DNA of 52,329 nucleotides, from assembly GCA_964595565.1 (NCBI GenBank), contig CAZQQX010000009.1:1-52329 (forward strand), given 5' to 3'. The notes below the pieces were generated by a model. It searched no databases. It saw only the letters and a list, made by a program, of their open reading frames with translations, and had not been told where the DNA came from. Origin of the DNA: JAQVEM01 sp964595565. Lineage in GTDB: Bacteria > Actinomycetota > Humimicrobiia > Humimicrobiales > Humimicrobiaceae. Positions within the stretch are counted from its first letter, which is position 1. The number at the start of each line of letters is the position of its first letter. Shown piece after piece: positions 44,515-52,329 of the stretch. The translations under genes and the position numbers were made by a program.

Positions 44515-45690
44515 ATGGTTAGCAGGAAACTTTTTACATTACTTTTTATACAATTATTTTTAATTGGAATAGGGGGCTCAGTAGTAGGACCTTTAATTCC
44601 CATTCTTTCCGGCAGCTTTAAGATCAGCCTGGATATAGTCGGCTCCACCCTGTCGCTAAATGCATTCGGCCTTCTTTTAGCAAGCATGTTCTCGGGTATT
44701 CTTTCAGAAAGGCTCGGTAAAAAGAACATAGTTGCTCTGGGCAGCATATTATTCACATTGAGCTTTATGGGACTGTATCTTTCAGATAATTTTATTTATT
44801 TCTCAATCAGCTATCTTTTATTCGGTCTCTCCTGGGGCACAATAACTTTAAACTCCAATGCTTTAATCAGTGATACTTTTGAGCTTAACAGGGGAAGAGC
44901 AATAATTAGATTAAATATCGGGTTCCTTCTGGGCTGCGCTTTTGCCCCGCTTATAGTAAGCGGCATTCTGTCTTTTGACATCAACTACAGATATATATTC
45001 CTGTTCCTGGCACTGGCGAATGCAATACTATTTATATCAATACTGCTCTTAAAACACGGGAGTTTTAACATAAAAAAAAGCAAAGAAGACCTCTTAAGCT
45101 TTTTTTCTGTTTACCGTAAATTTCTATCAAATAAAATTATTATTTTCTGTGCAATTATAAGCTTTCTTCATTTCGGGCTCGGGTTTTCTTTCGGTGCCTG
45201 GTTTACCACCTACTTTGAAAGCATAAATATCCCGGTAAATATCAGCTCACTGATATTAAGCTCCACTATTTTCGCCTTCTGCCTTGGAATGCTTCTGAAG
45301 AGCTCTCTGGTAGGTAAATTTAATGAAGAAAAATTAATGCGGTTTTTCGCAATACTGGCTTTTGTTTTTTTATTTGGCGCCTTTATTTCAGATAACCTGA
45401 TTCTAAAAATAATATTCTTAATACTTTTTAACTTCTCTTTTTCGGGTATAGGAGCAATGTCTCTTTCAACAGCCATAAAACAGAACCCGCATTACTCCGG
45501 ACCCATTACCGGTGTGATTAACAGCTTCGGCTTTACAGGGACCATTATCTTTCAGTATACAGCCGGATACCTTTCGGAAAATTATTCAGCTGTCGGTATT
45601 TTCTATACCAGCCTGGGCGCACTTGTTTTAATGATCATATTTTCAGGTATTTTAAATTATTATTCAGGAACCCGGAAGGAAATAAAATAA
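44515..45690 (+). CDS. Major facilitator superfamily transporter
   Basis: A 391-residue, 12-helix MFS protein. The motif A loop is GILSERLGKKNIVALGS between helices 2 and 3. The substrate is unknown. There is no ribosome site; TATAAT (44501-44506) ends 9 bases before the ATG, so the message may be leaderless. Confidence 0.85.
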   Translation: MVSRKLFTLLFIQLFLIGIGGSVVGPLIPILSGSFKISLDIVGSTLSLNAFGLLLASMFSGILSERLGKKNIVALGSILFTLSFMGLYLSDNFIYFSISYLLFGLSWGTITLNSNALISDTFELNRGRAIIRLNIGFLLGCAFAPLIVSGILSFDINYRYIFLFLALANAILFISILLLKHGSFNIKKSKEDLLSFFSVYRKFLSNKIIIFCAIISFLHFGLGFSFGAWFTTYFESINIPVNISSLILSSTIFAFCLGMLLKSSLVGKFNEEKLMRFFAILAFVFLFGAFISDNLILKIIFLILFNFSFSGIGAMSLSTAIKQNPHYSGPITGVINSFGFTGTIIFQYTAGYLSENYSAVGIFYTSLGALVLMIIFSGILNYYSGTRKEIK

Positions 45691-45701
45691 TTTTTGCAGG
45701 T

Positions 45702-45733
45702 ATTACCGGGGGCAGGCAATTTCTGCCGGTAAT
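45702..45733. terminator. Bidirectional terminator between MFS and HemN-like genes
   Basis: ATTACCGG (45702-45709) and CCGGTAAT (45726-45733) form an 8-bp stem, with CAG/CTG pairing inside after a GGG bulge, flanked by AATTTTT on the left and ATATTTTCC then TTTTTT on the right. It lies between two convergent genes. Confidence 0.6.
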
Positions 45734-45777
45734 ATTTTCCTGAGTTTTTTATCAAGTGTTCATAATCTAAGATTATC

Positions 45778-47025
45778 TTAATATAATACAATCCTCTCCG
45801 GCCAGGGATTCTCCATAGCTGACCTCCAGGTTTTATCAATGTACTGGCGGGTATACGCCTGTTCTATAAGGTGGAAAGCATAGGCCCCCCTGCCGGTCAG
45901 CCTGTAACCGCCCCTGCATTTTTCTATATACCCGAGTTTTTTTGCTATATATAATTCATATCTGAACATATCATCAAGACTTTCTCCAAAAAGTCTATAA
46001 AAGTTATCTCTGTCTATATAAAGCCTGTATGACGCCCAGAAAAGCCAGTAAAGTGCTCTTATTCTCGGGTTGAATTTAAGGGTGATTGCCGTGGCCAGCT
46101 TATTATCATCAAGTTTTTTTACATATTCCCTGACAGAAAACGTATTTACTTTAAATACATCCTTAAGGAGAGTGGCAGCGCTCGGCCCGAAACCAATATA
46201 ATTATCTCTGGTAACCGAAGAATACTGGAGCTTGCCACCTTTAGAAAAGGTCCAGATAGAGCTCCTTCTGTAACCAAGTTTTTCACTTATATCCACTAGG
46301 TCCTCCAGCATCTTCTTTTTCGCTATCCTGCCGGGCGGTTTATTTTTTAATTCTGCATAGGTAAACTCTATAAAAGGATAGGTTGAAATCTGGGTTGCCC
46401 CATTTTCTGCAGCAGTCCTGAAGTCGTAAACCAGGTCTTCTTCGCTCTGGCCCGGAATTCCAAAAATAAGGTCCGCATCTATTACCTCAAAATTAAAATC
46501 CCTTACCATCCTCAGCCTGGCTACATTGTCAATCCTGTCCCTCTCGAGAGCAGACAGACAGGTATCCTTAAAAGACTGTATCCCCACACTGATCATATTA
46601 AAGCCACATCCTTTTAGCTTCTCCAGGAGTTCAGGCTTCACATCTCTCGGGTGAAGTTCTATTCCCATATCTCCCCTTACATCAAATAAACTCTTAGTAA
46701 GACCTACTATTTCAGGGATATAATCTATTGCCAGTGCCGGTGTTCCGCCTCCGAAATAAATACTGCCGATTTCTTTTGTCCCTTTAGCAAGAGCAGCTAC
46801 GAGTTTTATCTCTTTTAAAAGAGACCTGCTGAAATCTCTAAGAAGTTCATTGTTGTATTTTACTTTATAGTAAGGGCAAAAAGGACATAAAACCCTGCAA
46901 AAAGGTATGTGAAAATACAGTCCTGTATTTTTTACACTCAGGTCAATGTCACCCCTGTAATTCCTGCGAAAAATAAAGGGTCTTATTGACCTGGCAGCAA
47001 ATATTCTCAAAAAACTGGTAATCAT
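45778..47025 (-). CDS. HemN/HemW-like radical SAM protein
   Basis: A 415-residue radical SAM protein: HIPFCRVLCPFCPYYKVKYN holds the CxxxCxxC cluster, then YFGGGTPA, GFNMISVGIQSF and DADLIFGIPGQSEEDL. The C-terminal domain has YIGFGPSAAT and FNPRIRALYWLFWASYRL. It is related to coproporphyrinogen III dehydrogenase/HemW proteins, but without other heme genes near, heme synthesis, heme breakdown and methyl transfer remain open. Confidence 0.82.
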   Translation of the reverse strand: MITSFLRIFAARSIRPFIFRRNYRGDIDLSVKNTGLYFHIPFCRVLCPFCPYYKVKYNNELLRDFSRSLLKEIKLVAALAKGTKEIGSIYFGGGTPALAIDYIPEIVGLTKSLFDVRGDMGIELHPRDVKPELLEKLKGCGFNMISVGIQSFKDTCLSALERDRIDNVARLRMVRDFNFEVIDADLIFGIPGQSEEDLVYDFRTAAENGATQISTYPFIEFTYAELKNKPPGRIAKKKMLEDLVDISEKLGYRRSSIWTFSKGGKLQYSSVTRDNYIGFGPSAATLLKDVFKVNTFSVREYVKKLDDNKLATAITLKFNPRIRALYWLFWASYRLYIDRDNFYRLFGESLDDMFRYELYIAKKLGYIEKCRGGYRLTGRGAYAFHLIEQAYTRQYIDKTWRSAMENPWPERIVLY

Positions 47026-47064
47026 ATTACTTATTTAAGTAAGTCTATCTATAAAAGCAACGAT

Positions 47065-48393
47065 TTATGAATCAATATCATAAACTCTTATTTTATCTAA
47101 TTTCTTGGAAGCTTCCAAAAATGTCATATCTTTAAGGGCCATGATTTCAGAGTCGCTAAAATATTTTTCAATTATTCCGTAATTATCGGGATGGTAAACA
47201 AATTCAGTAACAGACTGATTCCCTTCATTAAACCTTTCATCGTCCTTTACGGCATCCGCATACTTTTCCGCTTCCAGCCATAATTTCATAATTAGAAACG
47301 CCACCCCTTTATTTCCGCTAATACTAACCCAGTCTTCAGGATATTTCTCATAGCACCTGTTAAGGTAGAGCTCAAGATGTGACATCTGTTTTAACAGCCC
47401 AAACCCTATATTTATGGAATGCTTTACACATTCTTCACAGGCAACGGCACATTTTGCGCTAACACTATAAGCATTCAGCTCGTCCAGTATCATGGTAAAA
47501 TCTATATCTGAAACACCGGCTTCACCGACATCAAGCTCGCCGGCATCAAGGTATATTCTATCAAAATCGTCCGGGTTCTTTATATCTTGAATTAGTTCAT
47601 ATTTTGAAAAAAACATCTTATCTTTTTCTATAAATACTATATGGCCGTCAATCAGGTAAGAATAATATGTTCCCCATTTATAGTCTTCTAAATCCTTAAC
47701 AAAAAGATATATAAATGAACCACTCCCACAGTGGGTAAGCTCATGTGTAATTGTGGTCATATCAATCGTATATTGTTCATAAAAATCATCTGCCACTAAA
47801 CTAATTTCAAAATCCTTAAGAGCTTCCATAACTTCCTGATTATACAAATTGTTACCATGCACAACTTCAAACCAGCCATAGCCTGCAGAATAATCCTGCT
47901 TCCGGGTCACTTTTATAAGGGTAAAATAACCAGCAGGATATAAAATTTTAAAATCCTCAAAGTATTCCTTTACCTGCATAAATTTTTCTTCAGGGTAAAT
48001 ACCTCCAAGGTTTGCAAAAAACTCTTCTTCCTCCTCCGGCGTTACCCCTAAACCGGATGTATCTGCCAGCTCCATTTTTATTTCGGTATAATCGATATCC
48101 CTAAAACTGTCCTCATCCCGGCTATCATCAGAGCCAGAAAAATCCCCGTCGTCAAAGTTATATTCTTCGAGCAGCTCGCCAATTTTAGCGGCATCCTCTT
48201 CGCTACCGCTTAAATTAATCTCCTCACTTTTAGGCTCTAAAAATTTACTATAATCAATACAGCAGGAAGACAGGGATAAAATTATAAGGGTGGTAATTAT
48301 CGTAAGAACCGGTATGAACAAAATACTCTTTGCCCTGCATCTATTAAAATTATTTCCATATAAGAAAAGTATTTTTTTAAAATTTAATTTCAT
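47065..48393 (-). CDS. Predicted lipoprotein with an HExxH motif
   Basis: A 442-residue protein. A membrane segment (ILFIPVLTIITTLIILSLSSC) ends in a lipobox LSSC, followed by a strongly acidic Asp/Glu/Ser linker (to about 130). ITHELTHCGSGSF contains HELTH, an HExxH zinc-peptidase motif. A downstream CAVACEECVKHS cysteine cluster and C-terminal helices follow. No known family recognised. No ribosome site is visible before the ATG. Confidence 0.6.
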   Translation of the reverse strand: MKLNFKKILFLYGNNFNRCRAKSILFIPVLTIITTLIILSLSSCCIDYSKFLEPKSEEINLSGSEEDAAKIGELLEEYNFDDGDFSGSDDSRDEDSFRDIDYTEIKMELADTSGLGVTPEEEEEFFANLGGIYPEEKFMQVKEYFEDFKILYPAGYFTLIKVTRKQDYSAGYGWFEVVHGNNLYNQEVMEALKDFEISLVADDFYEQYTIDMTTITHELTHCGSGSFIYLFVKDLEDYKWGTYYSYLIDGHIVFIEKDKMFFSKYELIQDIKNPDDFDRIYLDAGELDVGEAGVSDIDFTMILDELNAYSVSAKCAVACEECVKHSINIGFGLLKQMSHLELYLNRCYEKYPEDWVSISGNKGVAFLIMKLWLEAEKYADAVKDDERFNEGNQSVTEFVYHPDNYGIIEKYFSDSEIMALKDMTFLEASKKLDKIRVYDIDS

Positions 48394-48561
48394 TTTATTT
48401 TTTAATTAATTTCAAATTAATTTCTTATATTTATAATAATACATTTTTTCATAGATATTATACCTATTTTTTTATATAATTGTTATAAAATTTATTTAAA
48501 TACAATATTTTTAAAGCGAAATTATAATAAATAGAATTGTTTTTACAAAAAATAAAGGCAA

Positions 48562-49827
48562 ATGGCAGAGGGAAAAACAAATAAAAGACCAATATCAATA
48601 ACGCTGGTAGTAGTCCTTGCGGCTGCTCTTATAGTAATACTACTTTTGAACTTATTTATAAAAGAAAGCCCTGGCTGGATTACTTCCGTTGCCATCGTAG
48701 CCTTTTCATTTATATCCATGTTAATCTCTGTGGTGCTTATATTCTTGAACACGGGCAAAAATCGCAGAAGAATGATTGCTTTTATAATTTCTTCCGTAAT
48801 CTTTTTTATATTGACTATACTGTCTTCAACTCTTCTCGTTTTTTATATGTTATACATTACCAAAATAGAATACGAACCGGTCGAAGAAATTGAGGGAGAC
48901 AAAATAAAAACAATCCAAACTCCCGGGGTAGCCAGCGATATTTTTGTAGATGATAATTATGTCTATACCGCCGATGGCAAAGGGGGGCTTCAGATAATAG
49001 ACATATCCTCCATTGAAAATTCACAAATTGTTGGAAGCTGCGGTACGGAAGACAGAGCAGTCAGCGTATATATGGAGGATAATTCTGTATATCTGGCAGA
49101 CCGGGATGGCGGTCTTAAAATAATAGATGTATCTAAAAAAGAAGCACCTGAAATAACCGGGACCTACAGTGCTCCAGGACTCCGTATAAACGATGTATCC
49201 GTTAGTAACAACCATGCATTCACTGTTTACCGGAAGTATGATAATGACAGTAACCCCATAGAGAGCGGCATTCAGATTATAAATGTAACCGATAAAGAGA
49301 ACCCTTACCTTGCAGCAGAATATCCAACCGAGAATAGGGCAGAAAAAATTTCTGTGTTCGGCGACCATGTTTTTTTAATTTGTAATGATGGCAGCGACTT
49401 AAAATCTATAGAATCAGAACTCCTTATACTGGATATAATTAATCCTGAAGAACCGGTTCTTACGGGAAGATGCACTATCGACTGCTATAACTTTAATCTT
49501 TTTATTAAGGATGATTATGTATATACTGCTTCAGATAAAGGCATGTATATAATAGATATATCCGATAAAGAAAATCCAGCTATTTGCGGAAAGTTTTTAT
49601 CCTATGCTTCTACAGACCTTTTTATAGAAGGTGATACTGCATACATTATATTTTATCCTCCGGCAGGTGGAGATATGACAAGTCTTTACATAATAGATGT
49701 ATTTCTCAAAGAAAACCCGGTGTTCGTAGATAACATTCTCTATCCTGTAGTAAGCAGTAACAGCCTTTTTGTAAATGGAGATTATATCTACATTGCAGGC
49801 GATGATATCCTGATACTAAAAAAATAG
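48562..49827 (+). CDS. Membrane-anchored LVIVD-repeat beta-propeller protein
   Basis: A 421-residue protein. Three N-terminal membrane helices (about residues 10-30, 38-58 and 70-95) are followed by a beta-propeller of about seven LVIVD-type repeats, each with VYTADGKGGLQIIDIS-like blades such as VYLADRDGGLKIIDVSKKEAP and YIIDISDKENPAICG. LVIVD proteins are surface proteins of unknown function. AAAGG precedes the ATG, and a TATAAT (48523-48528) is upstream. It converges on the lipoprotein gene at 49832 with only 4 bases between. Confidence 0.78.
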   Translation: MAEGKTNKRPISITLVVVLAAALIVILLLNLFIKESPGWITSVAIVAFSFISMLISVVLIFLNTGKNRRRMIAFIISSVIFFILTILSSTLLVFYMLYITKIEYEPVEEIEGDKIKTIQTPGVASDIFVDDNYVYTADGKGGLQIIDISSIENSQIVGSCGTEDRAVSVYMEDNSVYLADRDGGLKIIDVSKKEAPEITGTYSAPGLRINDVSVSNNHAFTVYRKYDNDSNPIESGIQIINVTDKENPYLAAEYPTENRAEKISVFGDHVFLICNDGSDLKSIESELLILDIINPEEPVLTGRCTIDCYNFNLFIKDDYVYTASDKGMYIIDISDKENPAICGKFLSYASTDLFIEGDTAYIIFYPPAGGDMTSLYIIDVFLKENPVFVDNILYPVVSSNSLFVNGDYIYIAGDDILILKK

Positions 49828-49831
49828 CATA

Positions 49832-50959
49832 TCAGTAAATATGTCCGGCGCCATTTAAAGGAGCATAACTCCATTTATCATCGGGTACTTCCTCAAGGTA
49901 ATTCATTTCAAACTCACTGCTGTGGACCGCATAATACTCATAAAATTCGGGAGTAACCCCATAAACCTCATCAGTTTCAGGATTATACAACCTGCTGCAC
50001 CCCAGAATAGCATTACCAATCTGCTCTGATATCCTCTCCTCTGACTGAAGTTTATTTTCCCAAACTTCCATTATAGTATTAGAACTACTTTCAAGTATCC
50101 TTCCTGCTTCCAGTATCCCGGCAACTGCTTTATTCTGAGCTTTTACGCACTCATCAACATAATACTTTTTCACCTCAAAAGATTTAATACTTTCCGTAAG
50201 TGAGGGAACTATTAAATCCAGCAGGCCCCGGGGAGCAGTAATACCAATAAAAATAGCACCATATCCCAGGTCTATAACATTTGCAGTTACTATATGGAAA
50301 TACCCTTCGCCAGCTCTGTCATTCTGCATAAACTCTGCTCTTATCAGTTCCTCATCTACTACATAGGGCATATTATTCTCTATAGATTCACTGCTTATTA
50401 TTTTAACTCTATCAAGAATGGGAACTTCAGGAAATACCTTCTGGAAAAATAGCGTTTGGGCAAGAGCGCCGAAGTTTATTAAAAAATTTTCGGCTGTCAG
50501 TGGATTAACCACAGGGCTTTCATACCATATGACCTCCGAGCCTCCCATCTCCATATAGCTTTTGTCATTTTCTTTCATCTCCTCACTGGTATAAACAGGC
50601 CCTGCTTCCGAAAAATAAAATAGCTGTTTTAATTCCGAATTTGGGTCCCTTACCAGAAATGACCTTGTAGGACATTCGCCGCCTGTATATATATTCCATC
50701 CCGCCGGGATGTTAATGGATATGGAATAATCTTCCCAGAAGACAGGCTCCAGCATTTCTCCTGTTGCAATGGCAGCTACTGATTCCCTATTGACCTGATT
50801 CTCAATTTCTTCTTTGCCCGTATCTATCTCATTATCCACGGCAGTATCTTTATTAACCTCGCCGGAACCTTCCCCTCCAAAAGTTTCTTCCGCGCAACCC
50901 GTTAGAATGAAAGAAAATATAATTATAAAAACCATAAATATTTTTATTAATTTCCTCAT
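49832..50959 (-). CDS. Predicted lipoprotein of unknown function
   Basis: About 375 residues, with a signal peptide and lipobox ILTGCAEE, then a Gly/Glu/Asp-rich linker. The mature part resembles secreted unknown proteins with WNIYTGGECPTRSFLVRDPNS and AIFIGITAPRGLLDLIVPS. The start is ATG 50959, 6 bases after AGGGATGATA. It ends 4 bases from the LVIVD gene. No function assigned. Confidence 0.6.
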   Translation of the reverse strand: MRKLIKIFMVFIIIFSFILTGCAEETFGGEGSGEVNKDTAVDNEIDTGKEEIENQVNRESVAAIATGEMLEPVFWEDYSISINIPAGWNIYTGGECPTRSFLVRDPNSELKQLFYFSEAGPVYTSEEMKENDKSYMEMGGSEVIWYESPVVNPLTAENFLINFGALAQTLFFQKVFPEVPILDRVKIISSESIENNMPYVVDEELIRAEFMQNDRAGEGYFHIVTANVIDLGYGAIFIGITAPRGLLDLIVPSLTESIKSFEVKKYYVDECVKAQNKAVAGILEAGRILESSSNTIMEVWENKLQSEERISEQIGNAILGCSRLYNPETDEVYGVTPEFYEYYAVHSSEFEMNYLEEVPDDKWSYAPLNGAGHIY

Positions 50960-51074
50960 TATCATCCCTATAAATCTATAAATAGTTTTAAAACATCCCG
51001 GATTTTACCCCTTATTTCCTCCTGCTCTATAGCTCCGCATTCCCCCATTAACCTTAAATTACAGTTATATTATT

Positions 51075-51926
51075 TCAGTCAGATGTAGCTATCCTGGGGA
51101 AGCTTTTCATAACAAGTTCTATATCGGATCTATCCATTTTCCAGCCCAGAGCCCCGAGGTTTTCCTTTAAGTGCCCGGCACTTCCTGACTTTGATATGGT
51201 GACCACATTATCCTGGGAAATAAGCCAGTTAATGGCTATCTGGTTTCCTGTTTTTTCGTACTTTTTACATAACTTTTTAAGTATACTTTCTTCTGCCACA
51301 GAAAAAATTCCTTTTTCTAAGGGTCTCCAGGCAACCAGCATTACATCATTATCCTGAGCATATTTGAGGAATCCGTTTTTTTCAGGCTCTCTGTTTGCCA
51401 TATTGTAATAAAGCTGATTGGATACTATTTTATTTTCGGTATGCTTTTGTGCCTCTATGAACTGCTCAACACTGAAATTACTCAATCCTATATATTTTAT
51501 ATAACCCTTCTCAACCAGATAATCCATTGCCTCCATGGTTTCCCCTATATCAACAGAAGGGTTGGGGTAATGTATTATATAGATATCCGCGTAATCGGTG
51601 CCCAGCCTTTTTAGGCTCTGCTGAGCGGAATTTATTAGGTCGTTGTAGTGCAGATTTGTGGACCATACCTTGGTGGCTATTATAAGGGAGGACCTGTCAA
51701 AACCCTTTATTGCTTCACCCACCAGCTCTTCTGCATGCCCTTCCGAATACATTCCTGCTGTATCGATATGGGTTATGCCCATCTCTATGGCTGTCTTTAT
51801 GGCATAAACATCTGCCCTGTCATCATTATCAGGGTCCCTTTCCTCCCTGCCTCCCACCGTCCAGGTGCCAAAACCAAATACCGGAAGCTCAAAGCCACTC
51901 TTTAATTTCTTTTTTTCTATCTGCAT
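51075..51926 (-). CDS. Aldo/keto reductase
   Basis: A 283-residue NADPH-dependent oxidoreductase. The catalytic tetrad is present: Asp in HIDTAGMY, Tyr in the same motif, Lys in IIATKVW and His in YIIHYPN. GLSNFSVEQF and TISKSGSAGHLKEN (cofactor site) complete the pattern. It follows the XRE gene by 27 bases on the same strand, so they may be one unit. Confidence 0.9.
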   Translation of the reverse strand: MQIEKKKLKSGFELPVFGFGTWTVGGREERDPDNDDRADVYAIKTAIEMGITHIDTAGMYSEGHAEELVGEAIKGFDRSSLIIATKVWSTNLHYNDLINSAQQSLKRLGTDYADIYIIHYPNPSVDIGETMEAMDYLVEKGYIKYIGLSNFSVEQFIEAQKHTENKIVSNQLYYNMANREPEKNGFLKYAQDNDVMLVAWRPLEKGIFSVAEESILKKLCKKYEKTGNQIAINWLISQDNVVTISKSGSAGHLKENLGALGWKMDRSDIELVMKSFPRIATSD

Positions 51927-51953
51927 ATTTTATATTTTAACTAAAAGGATAAA

Positions 51954-52229
51954 TTAGACTATATTAATATTTATATTCTTTCCCAGGGCTTCTGCCATAC
52001 GCACCAGCGTTGATAGCTTAATATCCTCTGAGTGATTTTCTATTCTGGAAATTGCACTCTTTTTAGTGCCGAGCTGCCGCGCAATTTCCTCCTGTGTTTT
52101 ACCTGCAGATTCCCTGGCCTGCTTCAGCATTACGCCAATTTTAAATTGTTTATATCCTTCTTCAAAATTCCTGGAAAAATTCTTATCTTTTACTTTTCTT
52201 TTATTTATATACTTTTTTAAATCACTCAT
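51954..52229 (-). CDS. XRE-family helix-turn-helix regulator
   Basis: A 91-residue protein. The DNA-binding HTH_3 domain is residues 33-85 (MLKQARESAGKTQEEIARQLGTKKSAISRIEN). The layout is that of HigA-type antitoxins (a short basic N-terminus and a helical end), but no toxin lies within the window and its own promoter is at 52261-52289, so it is called a lone regulator. It is followed by the aldo/keto reductase. Confidence 0.8.
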   Translation of the reverse strand: MSDLKKYINKRKVKDKNFSRNFEEGYKQFKIGVMLKQARESAGKTQEEIARQLGTKKSAISRIENHSEDIKLSTLVRMAEALGKNININIV

Positions 52230-52260
52230 ATTTTTTAATTTTTGTTTTTATCACTAAAAA

Positions 52261-52289
52261 ATGTTAACTTATGCGTTAACTTATGTCAA
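52261..52289 (-). promoter_or_regulatory. Promoter of the XRE regulator with tandem operator
   Basis: On the leftward strand TTGACA (52289-52284), a spacer of exactly 17 bases and TAACAT (52266-52261). Two copies of CATAAGTTAAC (52285-52275 and 52273-52263), 12 bases apart, fill the spacer and touch both boxes; each contains the palindrome GTTAAC. This fits self-repression by the XRE protein. Confidence 0.65.
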
Positions 52290-52329
52290 ATAAATTTAAA
52301 TACCAGGCTTAAAATTTATGAACCCGAAC

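Noticed and set aside
51954..52229. A complete toxin-antitoxin pair at the right end
   Set aside because: Only an antitoxin-like HTH gene is present, with its own promoter; the downstream gene is an aldo/keto reductase.

Overview
The window is A+T-rich (by eye about one third G+C) and comes from an anaerobic bacterium, most likely a low-GC, deep-branching member of the Actinomycetota. Two gene orders point there: tilS-hpt-ftsH-folE-folP-folBK and rho-rpmE-(thyX-DUF1385)-prfA-prmC are the orders seen in actinobacteria such as Mycobacterium and Streptomyces. TTG and GTG starts are common and a few genes may be leaderless. The lineage is an inference. No rRNA, CRISPR array, prophage or complete insertion sequence was seen.

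Layout. 1-7.8 kb is a loose set of genes: a DUF89 phosphatase-like protein, three small methyltransferases, a J-domain protein, a CoA-disulfide-reductase-like flavoprotein that seems to start with AUU, an Fe-S/Gly-rich fusion protein with a ferredoxin, an OsmC protein and TrmO. 7.9-17.6 kb is a leftward block around redox and metal cofactors: MetF and MetV (methylene-tetrahydrofolate reductase of the methyl branch), an FmdB zinc ribbon, a metallo-beta-lactamase-fold protein, a homologue of methanogenesis marker 8, two ferredoxin-containing MinD-type ATPases, two NifX-type proteins, DUF134, two DUF5320-type Gly-rich proteins, a radical SAM protein and Mrp. A strong promoter with operator-like repeats lies in front of the block at 17.68-17.72 kb.

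17.8-26.2 kb is the conserved folate/ftsH/hpt/tilS/ymdB block, followed by the initiator tRNA gene, a MATE exporter and an ArsB/NhaD-type transporter. 29.7-35.2 kb is the rho-rpmE-thyX-DUF1385-prfA-prmC block. 35.7-37.5 kb is trpB2 under a tryptophan T-box. 38.5-40.8 kb carries an aminotransferase, ddl and a tRNA-Arg(CCU) gene.

From the tRNA-Arg gene to about 44.4 kb the sequence shows decay: a frameshifted small exported ORF, a truncated GNAT gene with an intact ribosome-binding site, a tRNA-like scrap and a DUF2254 gene cut by one in-frame TAA. The rest holds an MFS transporter, a HemN-like radical SAM protein, several exported or lipid-anchored proteins of unknown role (one with HExxH), an aldo/keto reductase and an XRE regulator with a well-formed, probably self-controlled promoter.

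The best candidates for something new are the Mrp/NifX/DUF134/DUF5320/marker-8 block next to MetVF, and the Fe-S/DUF5320-like fusion at 4.8 kb, which may belong to the same metal-cofactor handling system.
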